DNA from: Burkholderia diffusa
GTDB taxonomy: Bacteria > Pseudomonadota > Gammaproteobacteria > Burkholderiales > Burkholderiaceae
Direction: 5' to 3'
NCBI RefSeq assembly: GCF_902499115.1
Contig: NZ_CABVPN010000040.1
Coordinates: forward strand, 1-46,769
Length of the DNA: 46,769 nucleotides
The notes beneath the pieces are model-generated. The model saw nothing but the letters and a program-made list of their open reading frames with translations, was not told the origin of the DNA and did not search any database. The number at the start of each line of letters is the position of its first letter. The first letter of the stretch is position 1. Positions 7,756-15,734 of this stretch are shown here, piece after piece. A program made the position numbers and the translations under genes.

Positions 7756-8931
7756 TCAGGTGTTGTCGTCGGTCCAGCCGTCGTCGTTGCTGCCGAGATC
7801 GACGCTGCCTCCGCCGTTGCCGTCGCTCCAGTTCGAGTTGTCGCCGCGGCCGAGGTCGAAGCCCGGATCGTTGTTCTCCTGGCGCCGGCGCTGGTCGTCG
7901 ACGATCACGTCGCGTTCGACCACGCGTTCGCGGCCGCCGGACATCGCCTCGCCGAGCAGCACGCCCGTCAGCAGCCCGCCCATTCCACCGCCGAAGCCAC
8001 CGCCTTGCTGGACCACGACGGGCGGCTGCTGTTGCGGGTACGGCTGCTGCGGGTACGGTTGCTGCTGATAGGGCTGGCCTTGCATGCCGGTCACGCGATC
8101 GGCTTCCTGCGCATACACGGAGCCGCTGCCGTTTGCGGGCGCCGCGGGTTGCGCGCTCGGATCGGGGCGGCCTTCGACGCGTGCCTTCACGCTCGCATGT
8201 CGCTGTTCGAGTTCGTCGATGCGATACGGCGGCACCGGGTTCTTGCCGTTCGACAGCGCCTCGACGAGCGTGCGTGCATCGGTCTCGATGCCTTCGAGTT
8301 CGCCGGTGAGTGCGGCGGCGCCCGGCGCCGTCGACAGCTTCGCGTCGAGTTTCAGCGGACGGATGTCGTTCAGCACGTCGGTCGCGCGTTTCAACTGCGT
8401 GCGGCGTTCGTCGTCGGCGCGGCTGCTATCGGCGGAGCGTGCGCGCCGCAACGTCCAGCGCAGCACCAGCGCGATGATCGCGACGATCAGCCCGAGGCCG
8501 ATCCACATGCCGGTCGACGGGCCGTGTTTCGCGACCGGCGCGGCGGGGGCGAGCGAAGACTGCAACGAACCGGCCTGGGTGGCCGACGGTGCATTGCCGC
8601 TTGTGCGCGCGGCGTCCGCGCGAATGCGCGATTCGGTCTGCGCGAAACGCGCCGCATCGGTGAAGCGCAGTTGCGGATCGAGCGACTTCGCTCGCTGCAG
8701 TTGCGCGAGCGCGTCGGACGCGCGGCCTTCGCGGTCCAGCACCTGTGCGTACAGGTAGCGCGCATGCGCGTTGTTCGGATGCGCGTCGATGACTTGCGAC
8801 AGCTGCGTGTCGGCCTGCTGCCAGTTGCGCTGCGCGATCGATTGCTCGACCTGCTGCAGCGACGGGACTGCAAACGCGGCGGACGACAGCAGCATCAGCG
8901 AGAGGCCGAGAGCGGCGAGAGATTTCTTCAT
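7756..8931 (-). CDS. TPR membrane protein with glycine-rich tail
   Basis: This 391-aa protein has a signal-peptide-like start (MKKSLAALGLSLMLLSSAAFA, likely cut near residue 21), then TPR-like helices at about 30-110, one membrane helix at about 142-162 (GMWIGLGLIVAIIALVLRW), a charged coiled region, a Gln/Pro repeat (QPYPQQPYPQQ), a Gly-rich zipper (GGGFGGGMGGLLTG) and a very acidic end. This predicts an inner-membrane protein with a periplasmic TPR domain. It lies 78 bases downstream of the PspA-like gene on the same strand, so the two are likely co-transcribed and may work together at the membrane. I know no named function. Confidence 0.8.
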   Translation of the reverse strand: MKKSLAALGLSLMLLSSAAFAVPSLQQVEQSIAQRNWQQADTQLSQVIDAHPNNAHARYLYAQVLDREGRASDALAQLQRAKSLDPQLRFTDAARFAQTESRIRADAARTSGNAPSATQAGSLQSSLAPAAPVAKHGPSTGMWIGLGLIVAIIALVLRWTLRRARSADSSRADDERRTQLKRATDVLNDIRPLKLDAKLSTAPGAAALTGELEGIETDARTLVEALSNGKNPVPPYRIDELEQRHASVKARVEGRPDPSAQPAAPANGSGSVYAQEADRVTGMQGQPYQQQPYPQQPYPQQQPPVVVQQGGGFGGGMGGLLTGVLLGEAMSGGRERVVERDVIVDDQRRRQENNDPGFDLGRGDNSNWSDGNGGGSVDLGSNDDGWTDDNT

Positions 8932-9009
8932 GGTCGAACCGGGCGCAAGCGCCCGTCTCCTGACGATCGGTGCGCGCCGCAGGCCCGGCGGGCCGCGGCG
9001 CGGTTGCCG

Positions 9010-9690
9010 TTACTGCGCGGGCGTGTCGAGCTGCTTCTTCAGCGCGGCGAGGCGGTCCTCGACCGACGGGCCCTTGTTCAGCGCGGCGAGCTTGTCGTCG
9101 AGCGCCTTGCCGCTCGACGTGTCGGCCGAATTCAGGCGGGCGTCCGAGCGTGCGTTCTGCAGCGCGACCTTGTCCTCGAGCTTCTGGAAATCCTCGGACA
9201 GGTTCTTGCCGCCGATGCCGCCCAGCGCGCTGGCCGCGACGTCCTTCGCCTGCGCGATTTCCTGCTTGGCCTGCAGGATGTTCGAGCGTGCGTTCAGGTC
9301 GTTGCGGCGCTGACGCATGTCCGCGATCTGCCCCTTCAGCTTGTCGACCGACGGCTCGAGCGTCGTGAGTTCGGCCGCGAGCGCATCGCGCTCGGCTTCC
9401 GCGTTCGATTGCGCGGCGAGCGCCTCGCGTGCGAGTGCTTCGTCGCCGGCCTGCAGCGCGCGCTTCGCGCCGTCCTCGTACTTCTTCACCTTGTCGTCGG
9501 CCGCATCGCGCTTGCTGCGCTGGGTCGCGACTTGTGCCTCGATCTCGATCAGCGAATTCTCGGCACGGCCGATGCTGTCGTCGAGCTCCCGCACGATCTG
9601 CCGTGCGTCGCGCGACGGATCCTGTACCGAGTCGGCCGCATCGTTCAGCAGGCCTTTGATCGTGCGCGAAACAGAGTCGAAAAGCGACAT
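9010..9690 (-). CDS. PspA/IM30 family protein
   Basis: This 226-aa protein is mostly long amphipathic alpha helix and coiled coil, as in PspA/Vipp1 proteins that coat stressed inner membrane. The start (MSLFDSVSRTIKGLLNDAADSVQDP) matches the membrane-binding N-terminal helix, and an Asp-Pro follows as in the family. Heptad-like Ala/Leu/Lys/Glu sequence runs from about 40 to 160. The C-terminal ~60 residues are Asp/Ala-rich. I chose the ATG at 9690 because GGAGG sits upstream. No pspF or pspBC is nearby, so control differs from the enterobacterial system. The TPR membrane protein downstream is a candidate partner. Confidence 0.85.
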   Translation of the reverse strand: MSLFDSVSRTIKGLLNDAADSVQDPSRDARQIVRELDDSIGRAENSLIEIEAQVATQRSKRDAADDKVKKYEDGAKRALQAGDEALAREALAAQSNAEAERDALAAELTTLEPSVDKLKGQIADMRQRRNDLNARSNILQAKQEIAQAKDVAASALGGIGGKNLSEDFQKLEDKVALQNARSDARLNSADTSSGKALDDKLAALNKGPSVEDRLAALKKQLDTPAQ

Positions 9691-10127
9691 GAAATCCTCC
9701 GTGGTTGAAAGGTGCCGCGTCAGCGGCAATGCCCGTCGCGAATCGGTTCCGACCCGCGTGAGCTGGCGGATATTACACCGCCGGCCCCTTAAATACGGCT
9801 TAAGTGCCGGAGTTCAAGCGCCATGCGCGTGCGGGCTTCAACCTTTCGCATCTGAAAGAAACGCCGCGGCACGCACCGGGTTGCGAGTCCATGATAGGCG
9901 GAGCATCGCGCCAATACGTTCCGCAATTCACGCTTGTGCGGGAATTTTTACAAAAAATCGCGAAGCCGATCGGTCGATTTCATTAAAATGCGCTGTCACG
10001 TCGCGGGAACGGATCGCCGCGCGGCGGGGTCTGTCGACGTGACAGTTGCCACGATGCACCCACTCTGATTCATCCGCTTGCATTTTCCGCATGCGTCCGA
10101 GGGCGCCACGCCGCCCGCCATTCCGAC
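9691..10127. other. Divergent intergenic region, pspA-like / PBP1a
   Basis: This 437-base gap holds both promoters. A near-palindrome at 9781-9810 has outer arms CCGGC/GCCGG and inner TTAA/TTAA. A low-GC patch at about 9940-9990 contains a plus-strand -10-like TAAAAT near 9984 with no clear -35, and would be a candidate promoter for the PBP1a gene. I see no gene. Confidence 0.45.
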
Positions 10128-12647
10128 ATGCCAATTATCAAACGACCGTCTTCTCATTCCGACCGAAACGAGCCTCACTACACGTTGCGCCGTTCGCCGT
10201 CGGGGGCCTATTACCCCGATGACGACGACCGCGGCGACGACCGTCGCGCGCAGCGCAGCGGAGGCGGGGGCGCCGATCGCCGCTCGTTCGGCTCGCGCGT
10301 CGCGCTGTGGTTCGTCGGCCTGTTCGCGACGCTCGCGATCGTCGGTGCGCTGATCGTCGGCTACGCACTCGTCGTGATGGCGCCGCAACTGCCGTCGCTC
10401 GATGCGCTGACCAACTACCAGCCGAAGGTGCCGCTGCGCGTGTTCACGGCCGATCACGTGCTGATCGGCGAGTTCGGCGAGGAGCGCCGCAGCCTCGTGC
10501 GCTTCCAGGACATTCCCGACGTGATGAAGAAGGCGGTGCTCGCGATCGAGGACTACCGCTTCTACGAGCACGGCGGCGTGGACTTCCTCGGCATCCTGCG
10601 CGCGGGCGTCGCCGACCTGATGCACGGCGGCGCGCGCCAGGGCGCGAGCACGATCACGATGCAGGTCGCGCGCAACTTCTTCCTGTCGAGCGAGAAGACG
10701 TACACGCGCAAGATCTACGAGATGCTGCTCGCGTACAAGATCGAAAAGGCCCTGACGAAGGACCAGATCCTTGAGCTGTACATGAACCAGATCTACCTGG
10801 GCCAGCGCTCGTACGGTTTCGCGGCCGCCGCGCGCGTGTATTTCGGCAAGGACCTGAAGGACATCACGCTCGCGGAAGCGGCAATGCTCGCGGGGCTGCC
10901 GAAGGCGCCGTCCGCGTACAACCCGGTCGTCAATCCGAAGCGCGCGAAGGTGCGTCAGGAGTACATCCTGAAGCGCATGCTCGAGATCGGCTACATCACG
11001 CAGCCGCAGTACGACCAGGCGGTGAAGGAAGAGATCCACGTGCGCACGCCGGGCAACCAGTACGCGGTGCACGGCGAATACGTCGCCGAGATGGTGCGGC
11101 AGATGATGTATCAGCAGTACAAGGATGAAACCTATACGCGCGGGCTGACCGTCACGACGACGATCAACTCGGCCGATCAGGAAGCGGCGTACCAGGCCGT
11201 GCGTCGCGGCATTCTCGATTACGAGCGCCGCCACGGCTATCGCGGGCCGGAAGGCTCGATCAACCTGCCGGCGGCCGGCGACGATCGCGACGAGGCGATC
11301 GACGATGCGCTCGCCGATCACCCGGACAACGGCGACCTGCAGTCGGCGGTGGTGCTGGCTGCGGCGCCGAACGCGGTCGAGGTGCAGTTCGTCGGCGGCG
11401 CGACGACGACGATCGGCCCGGCCGGGCTGCGCTTCGTGTCGGCCGCGCTGAGCCCGCGCGCGAACGCGACGCTACGGATCAAGCCGGGCTCGATCGTGCG
11501 CGTGCTGAAGGACGGCAACGCGGGCTGGCAGGTCGTGCAACTGCCGCAGGTCGAAGGCGCGCTCGTCGCGATCGCGCCGCAGGACGGTGCGATCCGCTCG
11601 CTTGTCGGCGGCTTCGACTTCAACAAGAGCAAGTTCAACCACGTGACGCAGGCGTGGCGCCAGCCGGGTTCGTCGTTCAAGCCGTTCATCTATTCGGCGT
11701 CGCTCGACAAGGGCCTCGGACCGGCGACGATCATCAACGACGCACCGTTGTACTTCCCGCCGAGCGTGCCGGGCGGCACCGCGTGGGAGCCGAAGGACGA
11801 CGACCAGCCCGACGGGCCGATGTCGATGCGTACGGCCCTGCAGCGTTCGAAGAACCTCGTGTCGATCCGGATCCTCGCGTCGATCGGCACGCAGTACGCG
11901 CAGGAGTACGTGACGCAGCGCTTCGGCTTCGATCCGGCGAAGACGCCGCCGTACCTGCCGATGGCGCTGGGTGCCGGCCTCGTCACGCCGCTGCAGCTCG
12001 CGACCGGCTATGCGGTGTTCGCGAACGGCGGCTACAAGGTCGATCCGTACCTGATCGCCGAAGTCGACGACGCGCGCGGCCAGCCGCTGCAGAAGTCGCA
12101 GCCGGTGATCGCCGGCGGCACCGCGCCGCGCACGATCGAGGGCCGCAACGCATACGTGATGAACAGCCTGCTGCACACGGTCGCGACGGCCGGCACGGGC
12201 GCGGGCACCAACGCGCTCGGCCGAAGCGACCTGCAGGGCAAGACGGGTACGACGAACGACGCGAAGGACGGCTGGTTCGCCGGCTACCAGCAGTCGCTCG
12301 TCGCCGTTGCATGGATGGGCTTCGACCAGCCGAAGAGCCTCGGCAGTCGCGAATTCGGCGCGCAGCTCGCACTGCCGATCTGGGTGAACTACATGCGCAC
12401 CGCGCTGAACGGCGTGCCCGAGCAGCAGATGCCGATGCCGGACGGGCTGACGTCGATCGACGGCGAGCTTTACTACGCTGATCGCACGCCTGGCAACGGC
12501 TTCGTCGCGAGCGTGGACATCAACCCGGCCGCGAACGCGATCAGCGCGAACGACGCGCTCGGCTCGGCCGGCTCGGAGGGGCTCGCACCGCCGCCCGTCA
12601 CGCAGCAGGAGAAGCAGCAGATCATGGACATGTTCGAGAGCAAGTAA
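10128..12647 (+). CDS. mrcA: Bifunctional penicillin-binding protein 1A
   Basis: This 839-aa class A PBP polymerises and cross-links peptidoglycan in the periplasm. After a charged cytoplasmic stretch there is one membrane helix (about 57-84). The GT51 transglycosylase domain contains catalytic Glu141 in AIEDYRFYEHGG and the motif RQGASTITMQ. An OB-like insert follows. The transpeptidase domain has SSFK (Ser515, Lys518), SKN (574-576) and KTGT (705-708). All active-site motifs are intact. The start is uncertain because no Shine-Dalgarno is visible before the ATG. It stands alone, away from the pil genes that adjoin mrcA in many proteobacteria, so it may be a second class A PBP. A UUCG-loop terminator follows. 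Confidence 0.95.
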   Translation: MPIIKRPSSHSDRNEPHYTLRRSPSGAYYPDDDDRGDDRRAQRSGGGGADRRSFGSRVALWFVGLFATLAIVGALIVGYALVVMAPQLPSLDALTNYQPKVPLRVFTADHVLIGEFGEERRSLVRFQDIPDVMKKAVLAIEDYRFYEHGGVDFLGILRAGVADLMHGGARQGASTITMQVARNFFLSSEKTYTRKIYEMLLAYKIEKALTKDQILELYMNQIYLGQRSYGFAAAARVYFGKDLKDITLAEAAMLAGLPKAPSAYNPVVNPKRAKVRQEYILKRMLEIGYITQPQYDQAVKEEIHVRTPGNQYAVHGEYVAEMVRQMMYQQYKDETYTRGLTVTTTINSADQEAAYQAVRRGILDYERRHGYRGPEGSINLPAAGDDRDEAIDDALADHPDNGDLQSAVVLAAAPNAVEVQFVGGATTTIGPAGLRFVSAALSPRANATLRIKPGSIVRVLKDGNAGWQVVQLPQVEGALVAIAPQDGAIRSLVGGFDFNKSKFNHVTQAWRQPGSSFKPFIYSASLDKGLGPATIINDAPLYFPPSVPGGTAWEPKDDDQPDGPMSMRTALQRSKNLVSIRILASIGTQYAQEYVTQRFGFDPAKTPPYLPMALGAGLVTPLQLATGYAVFANGGYKVDPYLIAEVDDARGQPLQKSQPVIAGGTAPRTIEGRNAYVMNSLLHTVATAGTGAGTNALGRSDLQGKTGTTNDAKDGWFAGYQQSLVAVAWMGFDQPKSLGSREFGAQLALPIWVNYMRTALNGVPEQQMPMPDGLTSIDGELYYADRTPGNGFVASVDINPAANAISANDALGSAGSEGLAPPPVTQQEKQQIMDMFESK

Positions 12648-12672
12648 GCGAAACGCGGATGTCTCGCATGCG

Positions 12673-12701
12673 ACGGGCGCCTTCGGGCGCCCGTTTTTTT
12701 T
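12673..12701 (+). terminator. mrcA terminator
   Basis: A 9-bp perfect stem (12673-12681 with 12686-12694) is capped by TTCG and followed by a run of T to 12701. It is 25 bases past the mrcA stop and is a textbook factor-independent terminator. Confidence 0.95.
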
Positions 12702-12734
12702 GCGCATCGCCGCGCGTCGGTCGATGCGGACGAG

Positions 12735-13205
12735 TCAGAACGACGCGCAGGCCGGCACGCGCGTGATGCCGACCGACTCCTGCCGGAAGCGCTCGCGGTA
12801 CGCTTGCCGGATCTCGGCAAGCCGCGCGTGCGTGGCGGCCGTATCGTCGGCGACGATGCGGACCACGAAACTCGCTTCGCGGATGATTTGGCCGGTGGCG
12901 CGGTCGCGCCATTGGCCGTGGGTGTCCCAGTACGTGAAGCCGTCCGGAAAGCGCGGCGTGACGACGTCGGCGAGGAAAGCCGCGCGTTCCGCATCGGTGA
13001 CGGGGCCGCGTCCGGCGATTGCGCGCCCGAACAGCAGGTCGGCCTGAAGCATCTGGTGCGCGTCCGGCTGCACGCAGGCCGCGGGCGTGTCGATGACGGG
13101 CGAGGGTGGTGCCGCGCAACCAGCGAGCAGCGCGATGGCGGCGGCGCCGATCGCGTGGTGCGCGCGACGCCGCCACGTCGCGGGACGTGCGTTCGAAGAC
13201 GGCAT
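12735..13205 (-). CDS. DUF3574-like lipoprotein
   Basis: This 156-aa protein starts with a basic N-terminus and hydrophobic segment ending in the lipobox LLAGC, with Cys30 as the lipid anchor. The mature part has the DUF3574 look (LLFGRAIAGRGPVTDAERAAFLADVVTPRFPDGFTYWDTHGQWRD, quoted here only by its key residues LFGR, FLADVVTPRFPDG and GQWR). The family has no known function. I chose the ATG at 13205 because it places the signal sequence normally. The ribosome site is weak (AGG), and the open frame extends further upstream. It converges with mrcA across that gene's terminator. Confidence 0.78.
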   Translation of the reverse strand: MPSSNARPATWRRRAHHAIGAAAIALLAGCAAPPSPVIDTPAACVQPDAHQMLQADLLFGRAIAGRGPVTDAERAAFLADVVTPRFPDGFTYWDTHGQWRDRATGQIIREASFVVRIVADDTAATHARLAEIRQAYRERFRQESVGITRVPACASF

Positions 13206-13279
13206 CTGCCTATTTCGCGTCCGGCGTGCTTCGCGCGCGTAAAACGCTGCGCGCTCAACCACTTGCGTGCATGTCCGGC

Positions 13280-13320
13280 GGGTTATCAACAGGGCTGTCA
13301 ACATAAACTGGGGATAACCC
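13280..13320. repeat. Inverted repeat with two DnaA-box-like 9-mers
   Basis: GGGTTATC (13280-13287) and GATAACCC (13313-13320) form an 8-bp perfect inverted repeat with a 25-base spacer. Each arm overlaps a 9-mer one mismatch from the DnaA box TTATCCACA: TTATCAACA at 13283-13291 on plus, and TTATCCCCA at 13309-13317 on minus. A minus-strand TTGACA at 13296-13301 could be a -35 for the lipoprotein gene. Whether this is an operator, promoter part or 3' hairpin is unresolved. Confidence 0.45.
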
Positions 13321-13338
13321 TCGGTGCCGTGCACGGCT

Positions 13339-14358
13339 TCAGTGCTGCAGTTTCGCGTGCGCGAGATGCATGCCGAGCGTCGCGGGGTCGGTGTTCGTGC
13401 CCGACAGCAGTACGCCGACCCGCTTTCCCTGCAGCGTTTCGCGCAGCGGGCCGAGCAGCGCCGCGAGCGCTGCCGCGCACGCCGGTTCGACGGCCAGCTT
13501 CAGGTGCGAGAACAGGAACAGCATCGCCGCGCGCAGCGCGTCGTCGGACACCGTGACGATCCGGTCGACGTGGCGCCTGCACAGCTGGTAGCTGTATTCC
13601 TCGGTGTGCGGTGCCATCAACGAGTCGGCGATGGTCTGCATCGCGCTCATCGTGATCGTGTGATTCGCCGCGAAGCTGCGGCTCATCGCGTCGGCGCCTT
13701 CCGGTTCGACGCCATACACGTGCACGCGCGGATTCGCGAGCCGCAGCGCGGTCGCCATGCCGGCAGCGAGCCCGCCGCCGCCGATCGGCACGATCACCGC
13801 GTCGAGATCGGGCGTCTGCGTTGCCCATTCGTAGCCGAGCGTCGCGGTGCCGAGAATCGTGTGATAGCCGTTGAACGGATGGATGAAGAAGCGGCCTTCC
13901 TCCGCCTCGATCCGCCGCACGAGGTCGAATGCCTGCGACGCGCTGCCGGCGAGCACGACTTCCGCGCGGTACTGCTTGCACTGCGCGATGCGCGCCGGGC
14001 TCGCGGTATGGAACATCACGACCTTCGCGCTGCTGCCGAGCCGCATCGCCGCGTACGCGACGGCTGCCGCATGATTGCCGGCCGACACACACGTGACGCC
14101 GGCGCTCTTGCGCGCATCGTCGAGGGCCAGCAGGTGCGTGAACGCGCCACGCGCCTTGAAGCTGCCACTCACCTGCAGCAGCTCGAACTTGAAGTTGACG
14201 TGCGTGCCCTCGAGGGAAGGCAGGTCGGCGCGCTCGAACACGGGTGTGCGCGCGACCCACGGCGACAACGCGAAATGCTGCGCGGCGATTTCGTCGAGCG
14301 TCGGAATCGGCTCGCCGTCGATCGTCGTATGGGCAGTGCCCTGTTGTTCAGTCGACAT
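13339..14358 (-). CDS. PLP-dependent threonine/serine dehydratase
   Basis: This 339-aa fold-type II PLP enzyme carries the Schiff-base lysine in SGSFKARGA (about residues 64-72), the asparagine loop SAGNHAAAVA and the phosphate-binding GGGGLAAG. It ends without the C-terminal ACT/regulatory domain of biosynthetic IlvA, so it resembles catabolic threonine dehydratase or related serine / threo-3-hydroxyaspartate dehydratases. Substrate cannot be settled from sequence. The ATG at 14358 lacks a clear ribosome site. It lies 59 bases after argE on the same strand, possibly co-transcribed. Confidence 0.85.
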   Translation of the reverse strand: MSTEQQGTAHTTIDGEPIPTLDEIAAQHFALSPWVARTPVFERADLPSLEGTHVNFKFELLQVSGSFKARGAFTHLLALDDARKSAGVTCVSAGNHAAAVAYAAMRLGSSAKVVMFHTASPARIAQCKQYRAEVVLAGSASQAFDLVRRIEAEEGRFFIHPFNGYHTILGTATLGYEWATQTPDLDAVIVPIGGGGLAAGMATALRLANPRVHVYGVEPEGADAMSRSFAANHTITMSAMQTIADSLMAPHTEEYSYQLCRRHVDRIVTVSDDALRAAMLFLFSHLKLAVEPACAAALAALLGPLRETLQGKRVGVLLSGTNTDPATLGMHLAHAKLQH

Positions 14359-14417
14359 GACGTGGCGGGTGGCGGGGTGGGCCGGCCCGCACACGCAGGC
14401 CGGCGTGGCGGGGGCAG

Positions 14418-15638
14418 TCAGTGTGCGTCGACCGACATGCTGCGGATGAACTTGCGCAGGAACTGCTCGCAGGCGGCGAGCTGCGCGAGTTCGACATATT
14501 CGTTCGGCTTGTGCGCCTGTTCGATGTTGCCGGGCCCGCAGACGATGCTCGGGATGCCCGCGCGTTCGAACAGGCCGGCCTCGGTGCCATATGCGACCTT
14601 GCGCTTGTCCTGGTCGGCCGTCAGCGCGCGCACGAGCTGCGTGATCGCGGCCTGTTCGGTCGCATCGAGCCCGGGTGCGGCGGCGATCTTCGAGAACTCG
14701 ATCGCCGCATTCGGATGCTCGCGACGCATCTGCGGCAGCAGCGTTTCCTGCGCATACGCTTCGATGCGCGTGAAGATCTGCTCGGGATCGAGCGTCGGCA
14801 GGTTGCGGAACTCGAAGTCGAACCGGCATTCGGCCGGCACCGTGTTGATCGCGTTGCCGCCCTGGATCGTGCTCGTTTGCGCGGTCGTGAACGGTACGTC
14901 GTACAGCTCGTCGAACGGGCCTTCGGCGCGGAAGCGCTCTGCGATGTCGCGGATGTGGCAGATGAGGCGCGCCGCGTACTCGATCGCGTTCAGGCCCTTC
15001 GGCGTCAGCGACGAGTGTGCCGCGTGGCCGCGTACGCAGCAGCGATATGCGTTGATGCCCTTGTGCGCGATGATCGGCCGCATGCTGGTCGGCTCGCCGA
15101 CGATGCAGCCGGACGGCTTCACGCCGCGCTTGACCAGATCGGCGATCAGAAGCGGTGCGCCCGCGCAGCCGATTTCCTCGTCATAGGACAGCGCGAAATG
15201 GATCGGCTTCGCGAGCTTCGTCGCCTGCATCTCGGGCAGCAGCGCGAGCGCCGTGCCGATGAAGCCCTTCATGTCGCACGTGCCGCGGCCATACAGGCGG
15301 CCGTCGCGCAGCTCCGGCGCGAACGGGTTGCTGTCCCACTGCTGGCCGTCGACCGGCACGACGTCGGTGTGCCCCGACAGCACGATGCCGCCGTCGGTCG
15401 AGCCGTCGTGCGCGGGCACCGTCGCGAACAGGTTGGCCCAGCCTTCGCGCGGATCGTGCGTGAGCGTCGACGCGATGCCCTTCGCGGCAAGCGCGTCGCG
15501 CACCGTTTCGATCAGGCCGAGGTTCGGCACGCGGCTCGTCGTGTCCATCGACACCAACTGCTTGATCCAGGGCAGGCTGACGAGCGAAGCGTCGCCTTGG
15601 TCGGCGGCGGACGGCGCCGTCGTGTCGAGAGTGGACAT
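14418..15638 (-). CDS. argE: Acetylornithine deacetylase
   Basis: This 406-aa M20-family zinc hydrolase removes acetyl from N-acetylornithine in arginine synthesis. Metal and catalytic motifs are visible: SGHTDVVPVDGQ (His and Asp), GRGTCDMKGF (bridging Asp), SYDEEIGCAGA (catalytic and metal Glu), GEPTSM, and a late IEQAHKPNEYVE (His ligand). GGNAINTVPAECRFDFEFR is the dimer/lid region. The ATG at 15638 follows GGAG. The upstream extension is not family-like. Related M20 deacylases share these motifs, but the pattern is that of the betaproteobacterial ArgE. Confidence 0.92.
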   Translation of the reverse strand: MSTLDTTAPSAADQGDASLVSLPWIKQLVSMDTTSRVPNLGLIETVRDALAAKGIASTLTHDPREGWANLFATVPAHDGSTDGGIVLSGHTDVVPVDGQQWDSNPFAPELRDGRLYGRGTCDMKGFIGTALALLPEMQATKLAKPIHFALSYDEEIGCAGAPLLIADLVKRGVKPSGCIVGEPTSMRPIIAHKGINAYRCCVRGHAAHSSLTPKGLNAIEYAARLICHIRDIAERFRAEGPFDELYDVPFTTAQTSTIQGGNAINTVPAECRFDFEFRNLPTLDPEQIFTRIEAYAQETLLPQMRREHPNAAIEFSKIAAAPGLDATEQAAITQLVRALTADQDKRKVAYGTEAGLFERAGIPSIVCGPGNIEQAHKPNEYVELAQLAACEQFLRKFIRSMSVDAH

Positions 15639-15734
15639 GGCAAAACTCCGTCTGATGAATGGGAAAATCATACTCAAAAACGCGTTCGCCCGCCTTCGTC
15701 GGCCGCGATGCGGTGCAGCATCGCGGCCGTGTGG

